Below, piece by piece: positions 28,287 to 38,200 of a stretch of DNA of 64,000 nt. The position numbers were made by a program, and so were the translations under genes. Numbering within the stretch: position 1 is the stretch's first letter; each line of letters opens with the position of its first letter. The stretch is from Micavibrio aeruginosavorus EPB (lineage in GTDB: Bacteria > Pseudomonadota > Alphaproteobacteria > Micavibrionales > Micavibrionaceae). Where the stretch lies: the NCBI RefSeq assembly GCF_000348745.1, contig NC_020812.1:2303444-2367443 (forward strand). Direction: 5' to 3'. The notes under the pieces are model-generated. The model ran no database searches. It was not told the DNA's origin and saw only the letters and a program-made list of their open reading frames with translations.

Positions 28287-28316
28287 AAGCCCGGACCAAA
28301 AATCCGGGCTTCTTTC
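28287..28316 (+). terminator. Rho-independent terminator after the LapG-like gene
   Basis: Perfect stem AAGCCCGGA with TCCGGGCTT around a 7-base loop, followed by CTTTCTTTTT. Confidence 0.9.
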
Positions 28317-28350
28317 TTTTTCTGATGACACCATCAGGGGCTTTTTCTGA

Positions 28351-28827
28351 TTACACCATCAGGGGACCGCGCCCCAAATTTTTCCAGTCCGGCTTATTCC
28401 GATCGGATTGACGGATCCACGCCCCCATGGCCGCATCCCCCGTTTGTCCATCCGCATAGACAATATCGGCACGCAAGATAACACTATGATATCTTGGCGT
28501 ATAACGACCAATGAAACACTTGCCATCATTAAACACTTCGACCAGTTCAAACCCGACATAACGGGCCGAATCGTGGATGACCACTTCTGGCCCCTTCATG
28601 TCCTTCGTGGACCCAGAACCGGGGTTTTCTTTGCGGCGAAAGGTCATCAGCACAGGATTATCCTGCGCCGGATATTCAGGGTTCTGGCCATTGGCACGGA
28701 CACGGAAAACAAAGCATCCGTTATCCTGTCGGTCCAACGACACATCAAACCCTTCGATTTTCTGCCGCACGACAGGGCCGCCAAACAGATGCGCCACAGC
28801 CGCACGAAACAGTTTTTTCAGAGTCAT
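28351..28827 (-). CDS. RANGQNP-family hypothetical protein, copy 1
   Basis: 158 residues from the ATG at 28827, with AGGGA upstream. Not a family I know. It shares with the next gene upstream the core RVRANGQNPEYPAQD, plus FELVEVFNDG and SVILRADIVYADG, spaced alike, so the two are tandem paralogues. The first 15 residues are basic and amphipathic (LKKLFRAAVAHLF). Likely soluble beta-rich; it has no catalytic motif that I can see. Confidence 0.75.
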   Translation of the reverse strand: MTLKKLFRAAVAHLFGGPVVRQKIEGFDVSLDRQDNGCFVFRVRANGQNPEYPAQDNPVLMTFRRKENPGSGSTKDMKGPEVVIHDSARYVGFELVEVFNDGKCFIGRYTPRYHSVILRADIVYADGQTGDAAMGAWIRQSDRNKPDWKNLGRGPLMV

Positions 28828-28843
28828 GGTCGCATTCCCTGGT

Positions 28844-29278
28844 TTAGATTGTTGCATCCGGATGGTTTTGCTTTTGCGCCAGCGTGATCGTGGATTGACG
28901 CGGGATCAGGCGGACATTTTCTTCGGTTCTGTACCCACCGAAAGTCGTGATTTTTGCCCGCAAAACAACACCGTGATAGGCACGCGCGGAATCAAACGCC
29001 TCGACCAGTTCAAACGCCTTGTATTTCGTATTTTTTTCCACGAACAAACGACCATCAACGAAACCACGGCGGCATTCCGTGTCATGGTCGACCCGCAGGA
29101 TTGTGTCCTGATCCGCCGCCGGATAATCCGGGTTCTGGCCATTGGCACGAATGCGCAATTCGAATGTGTTGTTGTCCATCCGCTTGATCGCCGTATCGAA
29201 CCCATCGACATAACAATAAAATTGAGGACCCGCTCCAAACAAACGCGCGGCTTTTTTAAAGATATTTTGCAGTTTCAT
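28844..29278 (-). CDS. RANGQNP-family hypothetical protein, copy 2
   Basis: 144 residues, AGAAGG upstream of the ATG. Shares RIRANGQNPDYPAADQD, FELVEAFDSA and GVVLRAKITTFGG with the gene 16 bases downstream, and the same basic amphipathic start (LQNIFKKAARLFG). It lacks the Gly/Trp-rich tail of copy 1. Function unknown. Confidence 0.75.
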   Translation of the reverse strand: MKLQNIFKKAARLFGAGPQFYCYVDGFDTAIKRMDNNTFELRIRANGQNPDYPAADQDTILRVDHDTECRRGFVDGRLFVEKNTKYKAFELVEAFDSARAYHGVVLRAKITTFGGYRTEENVRLIPRQSTITLAQKQNHPDATI

Positions 29279-29327
29279 AACACACCTTCTTTTTTCAGTT
29301 TTTTGTCGTCTTCTTTATTACAACGGA

Positions 29328-30062
29328 TCACCGCGGCCACGGGCCCTTTTTCATTTCACATGAACAGGAATCGCACGGGTTTACTTTGCCACCGAACGAA
29401 ACATGATCGAGGCGCAACGTCGTTTCTTTCGTCCCTTCAATCGCGCAAGCCGGGCGCAAATCCTGCGCCAGCGGGCGACCAACGGAATCAAAGGTCAGTT
29501 GCAGAGATTCAAACACCATGGCCACGTTCGCATGGATGGATTGGTCAATCGTCTTTGGCAGGACAAACGTCGACACGTGGACGGAACGGCCTTCTTTCAT
29601 CCGGTCGCGCACCTTGTCATTATCACCCACGCCCGGGGGCAGATAAAAAACCGTGCCTTCAAAATCCTGACGCATGGCATATTCGCCGCTGGCGGCCACA
29701 TGGCTGGTCGCATAGCGATTAAAAGCCACCACCAGATTGCGCACAGTAAACGGACCGGGATTGGCGAAACGGTTCATGCCGTCGTCATATGCATTCATCG
29801 CCATCACAGTCGTCTGGATCACCTGATACACATCATTCGAAAAGCCACGATAATGTTCCAGCACGCCACCCGGCACGAACATTTTCTGTGCGCGGGCCAT
29901 CAATTCATCCCGGCCAACCGCAACATTCAAGCCATGGGACCAGATCGCTTCGCGCATTTTTTGTTCCAGCGCCGCATCGCCGCGCGCAAGATTGACGATA
30001 TTTTGCGTCAGGGCATCCTGTAGCAATTCCGTCGTATCCTGCGGAAGGATTGCATCCATCAT
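29328..30062 (-). CDS. Hypothetical protein with C-terminal Cys cluster
   Basis: 244 residues; AAGGAG about 13 bases before the double ATG. Mostly helical N-terminal part (LLQDALTQNIVNLARGDAALEQKMREAIW), a middle part with SNDVYQVIQTTVMAMNAYDD, and a C-terminal CDSCSC cluster. There is no signal peptide. I do not recognise it. It is the first gene of a three-gene minus-strand group with the two RANGQNP-family genes. Confidence 0.7.
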   Translation of the reverse strand: MMDAILPQDTTELLQDALTQNIVNLARGDAALEQKMREAIWSHGLNVAVGRDELMARAQKMFVPGGVLEHYRGFSNDVYQVIQTTVMAMNAYDDGMNRFANPGPFTVRNLVVAFNRYATSHVAASGEYAMRQDFEGTVFYLPPGVGDNDKVRDRMKEGRSVHVSTFVLPKTIDQSIHANVAMVFESLQLTFDSVGRPLAQDLRPACAIEGTKETTLRLDHVSFGGKVNPCDSCSCEMKKGPWPR

Positions 30063-30171
30063 GGCACCCGGCTCCTTGGGTTTGTCTGATCTGGGGGAAG
30101 GCTATCTTTATCGAAAGCCGTTTTTTATGTCAATAAATGTCTTTTCTGTTTCATTTTCAAACGGATAGGCA

Positions 30172-30205
30172 AAAACAAAGGGCCCCGATTTGGGGCCCTT
30201 TTATT
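30172..30205 (-). terminator. Rho-independent terminator after nrdA
   Basis: AAAGGGCCCC pairs with GGGGCCCTTT around a 5-base loop. On the minus strand it is followed by GTTTTTG. It is palindromic enough to serve both strands. Confidence 0.9.
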
Positions 30206-30221
30206 TCATTCCGCGTCCAGC

Positions 30222-32054
30222 TTACTGGCAGGCGAGACATTCGTCGTATTTCTTGTCTTCGCCCAGTTCCGGTTCGCGGTTGCCTTCGGGCTTTTGGCCT
30301 TCTTTGCTGCGGGCCCAGCTGGCGGCGGATTCGGCGCGCTGGATCGATTTGGAACGGCAGTAATACAGCGACTTCACGCCCTTTGCCCATGCTTCCCAGT
30401 GAATGCGGTGCAGGTCGCGCTTGTGCACGTTGCCCGGCAGGAAGACGTTCAAGGATTGCGCCTGGCAGATAAACGGCGTGCGGTCCGCCGCATGTTCGAT
30501 CAACCAGCGCTGGTCGATTTCGAAGGCGGTTTTGAACACGTCTTTTTCATCCTGGCTCAGGAAGTCCAGATGCTGGACCGATCCTTCGTTGGTGAAGATG
30601 GACGACCAGATATCGTCGTTATTCAGGCCTTTTTCTTCCAGCAATTTTTCCAGATACGGGTTTTTCACCGCGAATGATCCGGACAATGTTTTGTGGTTGT
30701 ACGCATTGGCCGCGTTCGGTTCGATCCCCGGGGATGCACCGCCGGTGATGATGGAAATGGACGCCGTCGGCGCAATCGCCATCTTGTTCGAGAAACGCTC
30801 CATAATGCCGTAATCGGCGGCATCCGGACATGCACCACGTTCGTGGGCCAGCTTCACCGACGCGTCATCGGCTTGGCGTTTAATGTGTTGGAACATGCGA
30901 CGGTTCCAGACCTTGGCCATCACCGATTCCATCGGGATCATTTTCGATTGCAGGAAGGAGTGATAGCCCATCACACCCAGACCAACCGAGCGTTCGCGCA
31001 TGGCGGAATATTTCGCCCGCTTCATCGAATCCGGGGCCTTGTTGATGAAGTCGGTCAGAACGTTGTCGAGGAAACGCATGACGTCTTCGATAAAGGTCGG
31101 GTGATCCTGCCACTGTTCGAACAGTTCCAGGTTCAGCGACGACAGGCAGCACACGGCCGAGCGTTCATTGCCCAGCGGATCTTTACCCGTCGGCAACGTG
31201 ATTTCCGAACACAGGTTCGACATCTTCACATTCAGGCCCGCCATTTTATGGTGTGCCGGGATGCGGTCATTCACATGGTCGATAAACAGGATATAGGGTT
31301 CACCCGTTTCAATCCGGGCGGTCAGGATACGGATCCACAGATCGCGCGCCTTCACCCGGCCAACAACGTGGCCATCTTTCGGGGATTTCAGGGCCCATTC
31401 CTCGTCCTTCTCCACCGCGTGCATGAAGCTGTTCGGGATGACGACGGCGTTGTGCATGTTCAACGCCTTGCGGTTCGGGTCACCCCCGGTCGGGCGGCGG
31501 ATTTCAATGAATTCTTCGATTTCCGGGTGCCAGACGGGCAGATAGATCGCGGCGGAGCCACGACGCAAGGAGCCCTGGGAAATGGCCTGGGTCAGAGAAT
31601 CCTGCACCTTAATGAACGGCACAATCCCGGACGTTTTGCCATTGCGGCCAACCTTTTCACCGATTGAACGCACGTTGCCCCAGTACGAGCCAATGCCGCC
31701 ACCACGGGCCGCCAGCCAGACGTTTTCGTTCCACAGCGCCACAATGTCTTCCAGGCTGTCGCCGGATTCGTTGAGGAAGCAGGAGATCGGCAGGCCGCGG
31801 CTGGTCCCGCCATTGGACAGGATCGGCGTCGCCGGCATAAACCACAGCTTTGAAATATAATCATAAATCCGCTGGGCATGGGCGGAATCATCGCCGTAAT
31901 ACATGGCGACGCGGGCAAACAGGTCCTGGAAGGATTCTTCGGGCAGGAGGTAGCGGTCTACCAGCGTGGCCTTGCCGAAATCGGTCAGGTTGGCGTCCCG
32001 GGAACGGTCAATCTGGATACGGTTGCCTTGGGGCACTTGGGCGACGTCAAACAT
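30222..32054 (-). CDS. nrdA: Class I ribonucleotide reductase alpha subunit
   Basis: 610 residues; AGGAG sits 9 bases before the ATG. It reduces ribonucleotides to deoxyribonucleotides together with NrdB, coded at 44370-45452. Active-site cysteines are visible in LPISCFLN near residue 91, NLCSEITLPT and CCLSSLNLE; the essential Asn-x-Cys-x-Glu is intact. The C-terminal ECLACQ supplies the shuttle CxxC that thioredoxin reduces. E. coli NrdA has 761 residues; this one starts close to the barrel and lacks the N-terminal ATP-cone, so dATP activity control is probably absent. nrdA and nrdB are usually adjacent but lie 12 kb apart and on opposite strands here. Confidence 0.95.
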   Translation of the reverse strand: MFDVAQVPQGNRIQIDRSRDANLTDFGKATLVDRYLLPEESFQDLFARVAMYYGDDSAHAQRIYDYISKLWFMPATPILSNGGTSRGLPISCFLNESGDSLEDIVALWNENVWLAARGGGIGSYWGNVRSIGEKVGRNGKTSGIVPFIKVQDSLTQAISQGSLRRGSAAIYLPVWHPEIEEFIEIRRPTGGDPNRKALNMHNAVVIPNSFMHAVEKDEEWALKSPKDGHVVGRVKARDLWIRILTARIETGEPYILFIDHVNDRIPAHHKMAGLNVKMSNLCSEITLPTGKDPLGNERSAVCCLSSLNLELFEQWQDHPTFIEDVMRFLDNVLTDFINKAPDSMKRAKYSAMRERSVGLGVMGYHSFLQSKMIPMESVMAKVWNRRMFQHIKRQADDASVKLAHERGACPDAADYGIMERFSNKMAIAPTASISIITGGASPGIEPNAANAYNHKTLSGSFAVKNPYLEKLLEEKGLNNDDIWSSIFTNEGSVQHLDFLSQDEKDVFKTAFEIDQRWLIEHAADRTPFICQAQSLNVFLPGNVHKRDLHRIHWEAWAKGVKSLYYCRSKSIQRAESAASWARSKEGQKPEGNREPELGEDKKYDECLACQ

Positions 32055-32684
32055 GGCATGCTACTCCTGTAAAATTTCAAAAACTCTCCCTCGGCCACCT
32101 GCGGGGGTGGACACGGCGGGGCGGGCTGTCGGGGCTTGTGGATAGTGTGGATAAAACCACTATCCATTGCGGTCATCACAAATACAGCCTACTACATGTC
32201 GTGGTTGCCACCAAGATGACAAAATTCCTAGTCCCCCGGACGACCCCCTGCAAACACACGCTAAAAACGCCCGTGGCCGTGTGAGTTCAAGCCCTAAAAT
32301 GAGTCTTATGCAGAGTTTTTTTATCCCCAAAAACGAAATCATCTTTCACGAATATCGCAAGGCTGCATTCCATATCGACACCATATCTTGTGTCCACCGG
32401 ACCCTCCGGCCACCTTCCGGAAAAAGACGCCGCCCGCGATGACGCAGGCCCGAGGACACCGGGAACAATCCATTAAGTCCCTGATCCATCACAAGGAAAC
32501 CATGATTGATATAGGGCCGGAACCCCTCTCTATCCACCCCTGATTCGCCCCCGATTCGCATGTAAAAATACAAATGTTTTCAATGGGATAGAGAAGCGGC
32601 GATTCGTATTTCTTGCCCACCCCGTCCCCACAAGCGTATGGTGCCGACACCCATAGAATAGATATGGATGAGGAGCGCGCACCC
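32055..32684. other. Long intergenic region between nrdA and the P-loop protein
   Basis: About 630 bases without a convincing gene. It holds a perfect 8-bp inverted repeat GGATAGTG...CACTATCC at 32140-32164 near the nrdA start, and one good NrdR-box-like site at 32378-32393. Short open frames here have no ribosome site and odd composition. Confidence 0.6.
32378..32393. promoter_or_regulatory. Candidate NrdR box upstream of nrdA
   Basis: ACACCATATCTTGTGT matches the NrdR consensus (acaCwAtATaTwGtgt) at 14 of 16 positions. It is about 320 bases from the nrdA start, farther than usual, and I see no second box at the normal one-turn-multiple spacing. Confidence 0.5.
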
Positions 32685-33245
32685 ATGACACAGCACGGAT
32701 TCATGATCGCCATTGGCGGATTGTCCGGATCGGGAAAATCGACACTGGCCGGACGTTTGGCGGCGGACACCGGCGCGGTCTGGCTGCGGTCCGATTCCAT
32801 TCGCAAGGAATTGTGGGGCGTGGACCCGCTGACCAAATTGCCGCCCGAAGCCTATAGCCGGGATTTCAGCACCAAGACCTACGACACGCTGGCCAGCCGG
32901 ATGGAGGACGCCTTGCGCGCCGGGCGGGTCGTGATTGTCGATATGAGCTTTGCCAAACCCGTTGAGCGCGCCAGCTTCGCCGACCGGGCGGCCGCCTGTG
33001 GCGCGGGATTCCATGGCATCTGGCTGGATGCCGCCTCGGACACCCTGAAAACCCGCGTCGATGCCCGCGTGGGCGATGTATCGGATGCCGATTCCAAAAT
33101 CGTGACCATGCAACTGGGCTTTGATCTGGGCGACATTGAGTGGAGCCGGATCAACACCGACCGACCGGCCGACAGCGTTTACCGTCTGGCCTGCGCCTTG
33201 CTGGGTGTACAGGGCCCCCTCCGCGCGCCCCAGCCCAAACCGTAA
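32685..33245 (+). CDS. P-loop kinase-like ATPase (AAA_33 type)
   Basis: 186 residues from the ATG at 32685, with GAGGAG about 9 bases upstream. Walker A is GLSGSGKST near residues 12-20, the Asp-Ser after it (LRSDSIRKELWG) fits a small-molecule kinase, and VIVDMSF looks like the Walker B strand. These proteins resemble gluconate or zeta-toxin-like kinases and are often fused to an aminoglycoside-phosphotransferase-like domain, absent here. Substrate unknown. It precedes pyruvate kinase at 81 bases. Confidence 0.8.
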   Translation: MTQHGFMIAIGGLSGSGKSTLAGRLAADTGAVWLRSDSIRKELWGVDPLTKLPPEAYSRDFSTKTYDTLASRMEDALRAGRVVIVDMSFAKPVERASFADRAAACGAGFHGIWLDAASDTLKTRVDARVGDVSDADSKIVTMQLGFDLGDIEWSRINTDRPADSVYRLACALLGVQGPLRAPQPKP

Positions 33246-33326
33246 GATTTTTCAGCCAATTCGGTCAAAACTTGGTATAAAGCGGGCGTGATCCCATTCC
33301 CTCACGAACCCCGTAAGGCCGCCATT

Positions 33327-34766
33327 ATGACCAGCGCTGAAATCTGCCCCCTGATCCGCAAACGCCAGACCAAGATCGTCGCCACATTGGGGCCCGCGTC
33401 GGCCACGATTGAGATGCTGGAGAAACTGGTTCTGGCCGGGGTCGATGTGGTGCGGTTGAATTTCAGCCACGGCGAACATGCCGACCATGCCGCGCGCGTG
33501 AAAATTATTCGCGGGCTGGAAACCAAACTGGCCCGCCCGATTGCCATCATCGCCGATTTGCAGGGGCCAAAATTGCGCGTGGGCCGGTTCAAGGACGGGT
33601 CCATCACCCTGACCGCCGGGCAAAGACTGCGCCTCGATCTGGATAAGACCGAGGGCAATGACACCCGCGTCAATTTGCCGCACCCGGAAATCATCAACAC
33701 GCTGAGCCCCGGCGCCTTCATCCTGTGTGATGACGGCAAGGTGCGGATGAAGATTGTTGAGAAGGGTGCGGATTTCCTGATCGCGGAAGTGGTCGCAGGC
33801 ACGAAATTGTCCAACAACAAGGGCGTGAACGTGCCGGGCGTGATCCTGCCGATTCCGGCCTTGACGGAAAAAGACCGCAAGGATCTGGTCGCCGCCCTCG
33901 ACATGGGTGTGGACTGGGTCGCGCAAAGTTTCGTGCAGCGCCCGGAAGATGTGGCCGAGGCCAAGAAACTGATCGGCGGGCGCGCCGCGTTGATGGCCAA
34001 AATTGAAAAGCCATCCGCCATTGAATTGTTCGCCGGTATCCTCGATCTGGTCGATGGTATCATGTTGGCGCGCGGCGATCTGGGCGTTGAAATTCCGCCG
34101 GAGGAAGTCCCCGCCCTGCAGAAAAAAATCGTGCGGCAGGTGCGCCAGTCCGGCAAGCCGATCATTGTCGCAACCCAGATGCTGGAATCCATGATTGAAA
34201 GCCCGGCCCCGACCCGCGCCGAGGCATCCGACGTCGCCACCGCCGTGTATGACGGCACCGACGCCGTGATGTTGTCCGCCGAAACCGCCGCCGGGAAATA
34301 CCCGATTGAATCCGTATCCATCATGGACCGCATTTGCCAGCACGTCGAAGCCGACGATCTGTATCGCCGCATCATGGATGCCGATCATCCGGATGCCGAC
34401 ACCGATGCATCCGACGCCATCACCATTGCCGCATGTCAGGTGGCGCAGACGATCAACGCCGCCTGCATCACCAATTACACATCATCCGGATCGACCACAT
34501 TGCGCACCGCGCGCCAGCGCCCGGCCATGCCGATTTTGTGCCTGTCGCATTCCGCACAGACCACACGCCGCTTGATGCTGTCTTATGGCGTGCATGCCGT
34601 TTACACGCCGGACATCACATCATTCGCCGACGCGGTCAAGATCGCGACGGAACAGGCCACGATTCAAGGGCTGGCGAAAAAAGGCCAGCGCCTGGTCTTG
34701 ACCGCCGGAGTGCCGTTTGGCACGCCGGGATCCACCAACGCGCTGCGCGTGGCGTGGATTGAATGA
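33327..34766 (+). CDS. pyk: Pyruvate kinase
   Basis: 479 residues from the ATG at 33327 (AAGG 10 bases upstream); a GTG at 33288 is a less likely start. It turns phosphoenolpyruvate and ADP into pyruvate and ATP. Visible are RQTKIVATLGPAS, VDVVRLNFSHG, DLQGPKLRVG, the B-domain, LMAKIEKPSAI with the catalytic Lys, ARGDLGVEIP with the metal ligands, VATQMLESM and SAETAAGKYP. All active-site residues appear normal. Confidence 0.96.
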   Translation: MTSAEICPLIRKRQTKIVATLGPASATIEMLEKLVLAGVDVVRLNFSHGEHADHAARVKIIRGLETKLARPIAIIADLQGPKLRVGRFKDGSITLTAGQRLRLDLDKTEGNDTRVNLPHPEIINTLSPGAFILCDDGKVRMKIVEKGADFLIAEVVAGTKLSNNKGVNVPGVILPIPALTEKDRKDLVAALDMGVDWVAQSFVQRPEDVAEAKKLIGGRAALMAKIEKPSAIELFAGILDLVDGIMLARGDLGVEIPPEEVPALQKKIVRQVRQSGKPIIVATQMLESMIESPAPTRAEASDVATAVYDGTDAVMLSAETAAGKYPIESVSIMDRICQHVEADDLYRRIMDADHPDADTDASDAITIAACQVAQTINAACITNYTSSGSTTLRTARQRPAMPILCLSHSAQTTRRLMLSYGVHAVYTPDITSFADAVKIATEQATIQGLAKKGQRLVLTAGVPFGTPGSTNALRVAWIE

Positions 34767-34900
34767 GGGGGACTGAATGAGGGCGTTAACAGCCCATTAA
34801 CCAAACCCGAAAAATCCGCAGAATAAGACGACTTTTTCCAAAGTTTGATGTGCGCCGTTTTGCGCACCACACAAAAAAAGCGCAGAAATCCCTGTAAATT

Positions 34901-34929
34901 TTGACAAGAACCGGGCAGACCCGTACCAT
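34901..34929 (+). promoter_or_regulatory. Candidate sigma-70 promoter for the first fibre gene
   Basis: TTGACA, a 17-base spacer, then TACCAT (4 of 6 to TATAAT). If used, it gives a 5' leader of roughly 290 bases before the fibre gene at 35229. The leader begins with a perfect 7-bp hairpin (GCATGAT/ATCATGC at 34942-34959). No other gene is seen in 34767-35228. Confidence 0.55.
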
Positions 34930-35228
34930 AGTATATGGTTTGCATGATGAGAATCATGCGATCCGGGGGGCACGAAAATCCCCGTTTGAATCAGCGGCTG
35001 GCATCGGTCGTAACTGGTCCCGTTTCGTGAGGAACGCACGCCAGAGATGCCCTCTCTTTTTTCGGGAGTGTTCGCGCGTATTTTTTAAAAGGCTGGCCGC
35101 TTTTTCTGTTGTTGTCTTTCACGGCCCATTTAAGTCTGATTTCAAACGGATCATCAAACACGACTTCGGTGCCCCCGCATACGTGATGGCTTTTCGCCAT
35201 GACGCATCATTCCGGGGGGATTTTATTG

Positions 35229-38200
35229 ATGCAACGTCGTTTCGTGCTGCTTGCTCTGGCCAGTGCCGCGCTTTTCATTCTGCCGCAATCCGCATACGCG
35301 CAAGAAGCCCAGCCGGGTGATGCCTGCACCACCAACGGCGCCGTGCGATCCACCGGCGGCCCGGAACAAATGCCCCGCCGCATGCTGATCTGTAACGGCA
35401 CCACATGGCAAAGCGCATTGGAACAAAGCACCGCCGGTGCGTCCCTCCTGCAAATCGGCAACGACGCCGGATCCTGCACCACGGCCAAGCTGGGCCGGAT
35501 GCGGTATGACGGCACATCGACATGGGAATATTGCAACGGATCAACGTGGGCCGCACTGGGCGGCGGCAGCGCATCCGCCGCGGGGGCGAACCGGGAGATT
35601 CAGTTTAATTCCGGTGGCAGTTTCGCCACAGACCCCGATTTTACCTTCACAGCCGGCGACGTTCTGGTCGTTGGGCCAAACGAAATCGATCTGGCCAACG
35701 GCACCATCGCCCTGGGGGCGGACCCCACCGCAACAGCTTGGGGCAGTATCGGCCTGGGCGAAGGCGTCATCGCCAGCGGCGACAACGCGCTGGCAACAGG
35801 CATTTACACCTTCGCTGGGGGTGATGGTGCAACAGCCATGGGCGGATACACCAGAGCGGCCGGATATGCCAGCTTCTCTGTCGGTGAGCAAACTTTGGCC
35901 ACCGGGGATTACAGCATGGCCTTTGGCCGCACCACCATGGCGGGTGACGGCGCGGACAGCGGCGCCCCGCTGTACAGCGCCACAAACCCCGGCACCGGTG
36001 AAAATGCCGTGTCATTTGGCTTGGGCTTCGTCAACACGCAAAACGCATGGCCGCGCACAACCGGCGACAGCTCCTTCGGCATTTTCATGGGCGCGCAGAG
36101 CAACGTCAATTTATCAACACCCAACACCATGGGTCTGTTCGGCGGTAAAATGGTGATTGATTCCACCATTCCCGCCACCAATCTGGTCGCGGATACGGAA
36201 CTGGAAATTGATGGCACATTAAAAATTGGCAGTGGCGGCGAAGCGTGCGATGCCAATCGTGAGGGATCGATCCAATACCTCGCCGCATCCGACACATTCC
36301 AAGTCTGCGCCACGGCTGGAAGCTGGAGCGCGATGGGCGGTGGCGGATCGTTGTCCAGCCTGACCGCGGCGACGGCAACCAATACAATCAACAACGCCAA
36401 CTTCACCCAGAACTGGCAATGGAACACAGTCACGACGGGCAGTGGCCTAGCCCTGAGTTCAACATCTGTGACCACTGGTAATGTTCTGTCGATCACGGCA
36501 TCAAATACCGCCATGTCCGGTAATGCATTCTTGAGCACAATAAACAGCACCACAGCCAATGCTGCGGCCATCCAAGGTAGAGCGACAGGAACCAGTGGAG
36601 GTACCTACGCCGGATATTTTACAAACGGCAGTTCCAGCGGTGTTGGGGTTTATGGCAGCGCTTATGCCTCAAGCGGTGCAACTTATGGGGTCTGGGGCGC
36701 AAGTTCCAGCACAAGCAGCGGCACTGCAGGTGTTCTTGGACAGGCCACGGCAAGTTCTGGCGCGGGAACCGGTGTTTACGGTGCCGCCTGGGGAACGTCT
36801 GGTGCAAATCGCGGTATTTACGGCGCGAGCGCCAGCTCCGCTGGATATGGTGGATATTTCGCCAACACGAACGCCAGCGGCGGGTGGGGTGTTTACTCCG
36901 AAGACGATATTGGCCTGGCCGCCAACATGTACCTCAATTGGGGCGCAACACGTGGCAGTACCGGTTACGGGATTCGCGACAATGCCGGAACCATCGAATG
37001 TAAAAATTCTGGTGGCGCATGGGCCGCGTGCGCAGGCGGAGGCGGCGGATCTGCAGCAGGGGCAGACCGGGAGATACAGTTTAATTCTGGTGGCGCATTC
37101 GGAGCATCGAGCACGTTCAAATTTATGACGGACGGGGATATTCTGCTAACCGGAACACAAACGGGCACCGCCAGCGTTCCCGCAAGCGGTGCCGGAACAC
37201 GCATGTTCCTGGACACACAAACCATGGCTCTACGCATTGGCACAGCCTACGGTACAGAGTGGGATAACGGCAATATTGGAAATTACAGCTTCGCCTTTGG
37301 CGAAGGAGCAACGGCAAGCGGATGGGGCAGTATCGCCTTAGGTGGGGGTGCATCCGCACTGGGTACTTTGAGCCTTGCTTATGGTGATACGTCTTCTGCC
37401 GAGGGAGACGGGAGTGTCGCCCTTGGAAGCTTTGTCCACGCCATGGGTGCCGGTAGCATTGCAATGGGCAACAGCACACATGCAGGAGAAAACTATGCGT
37501 TCGCCGTAGGGGATGCCAGCGTCGCATCCGGATACGCCGCTGCCGCTATTGGTGGGAGCAACATCGCAGCAGGGGTTGGGACCGCCGCTCTGGGTATGGA
37601 ATCAGTCGCCACAGGATCGCATTCCATCGCTCTTGGTCACTATGTGATCGCCGGGGATGGGCAGTTTGATTCCGGAGACCCCACCCTTGGCAGCGCAAAT
37701 GATACAGTCGGCGAAGCGAGCATGGCCATTGGCCTGATCACATCTGCCAATAGTCCAGGCACTTACCCCATGGTTACGGGCGATCAATCGCTCGGCATTT
37801 TCATGGGCAACCAAAATGCAGTGAATCTTGCCACCGCCAACCAGATGAGCTTGCTGGGCGGTAAAATGGTGATTGATTCAACCATTCCCGCCACCAATCT
37901 TGTCGCAGACACAGAGCTGGAAATCGACGGTACATTGAAAATCGGCAGTGGCGGCGAAGCGTGCGACGCGAGCCGCGAAGGATCGATCCGCTACATCGCC
38001 GCATCCGACACATTTGAGGCCTGCGCCACGGCTGGAAGCTGGAGCGCATTAGGCGGCGGTGGATCCCTGTCCGGCCTGACCGCGGCCACGGCGGCCAACA
38101 CGATCAATAACGCCGCTTACGCCCAGGCCTGGCAATGGAACAGTTTGACAACAGGCACCGGACTGGCTCTTTCATCGTCTTCTGTCACATCGGGAAGAAT

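Noticed and set aside
32133-32172. A pair of NrdR boxes next to the nrdA start
   Set aside because: The half-sites match poorly, and the 24-base spacing does not fit the usual 31-32.
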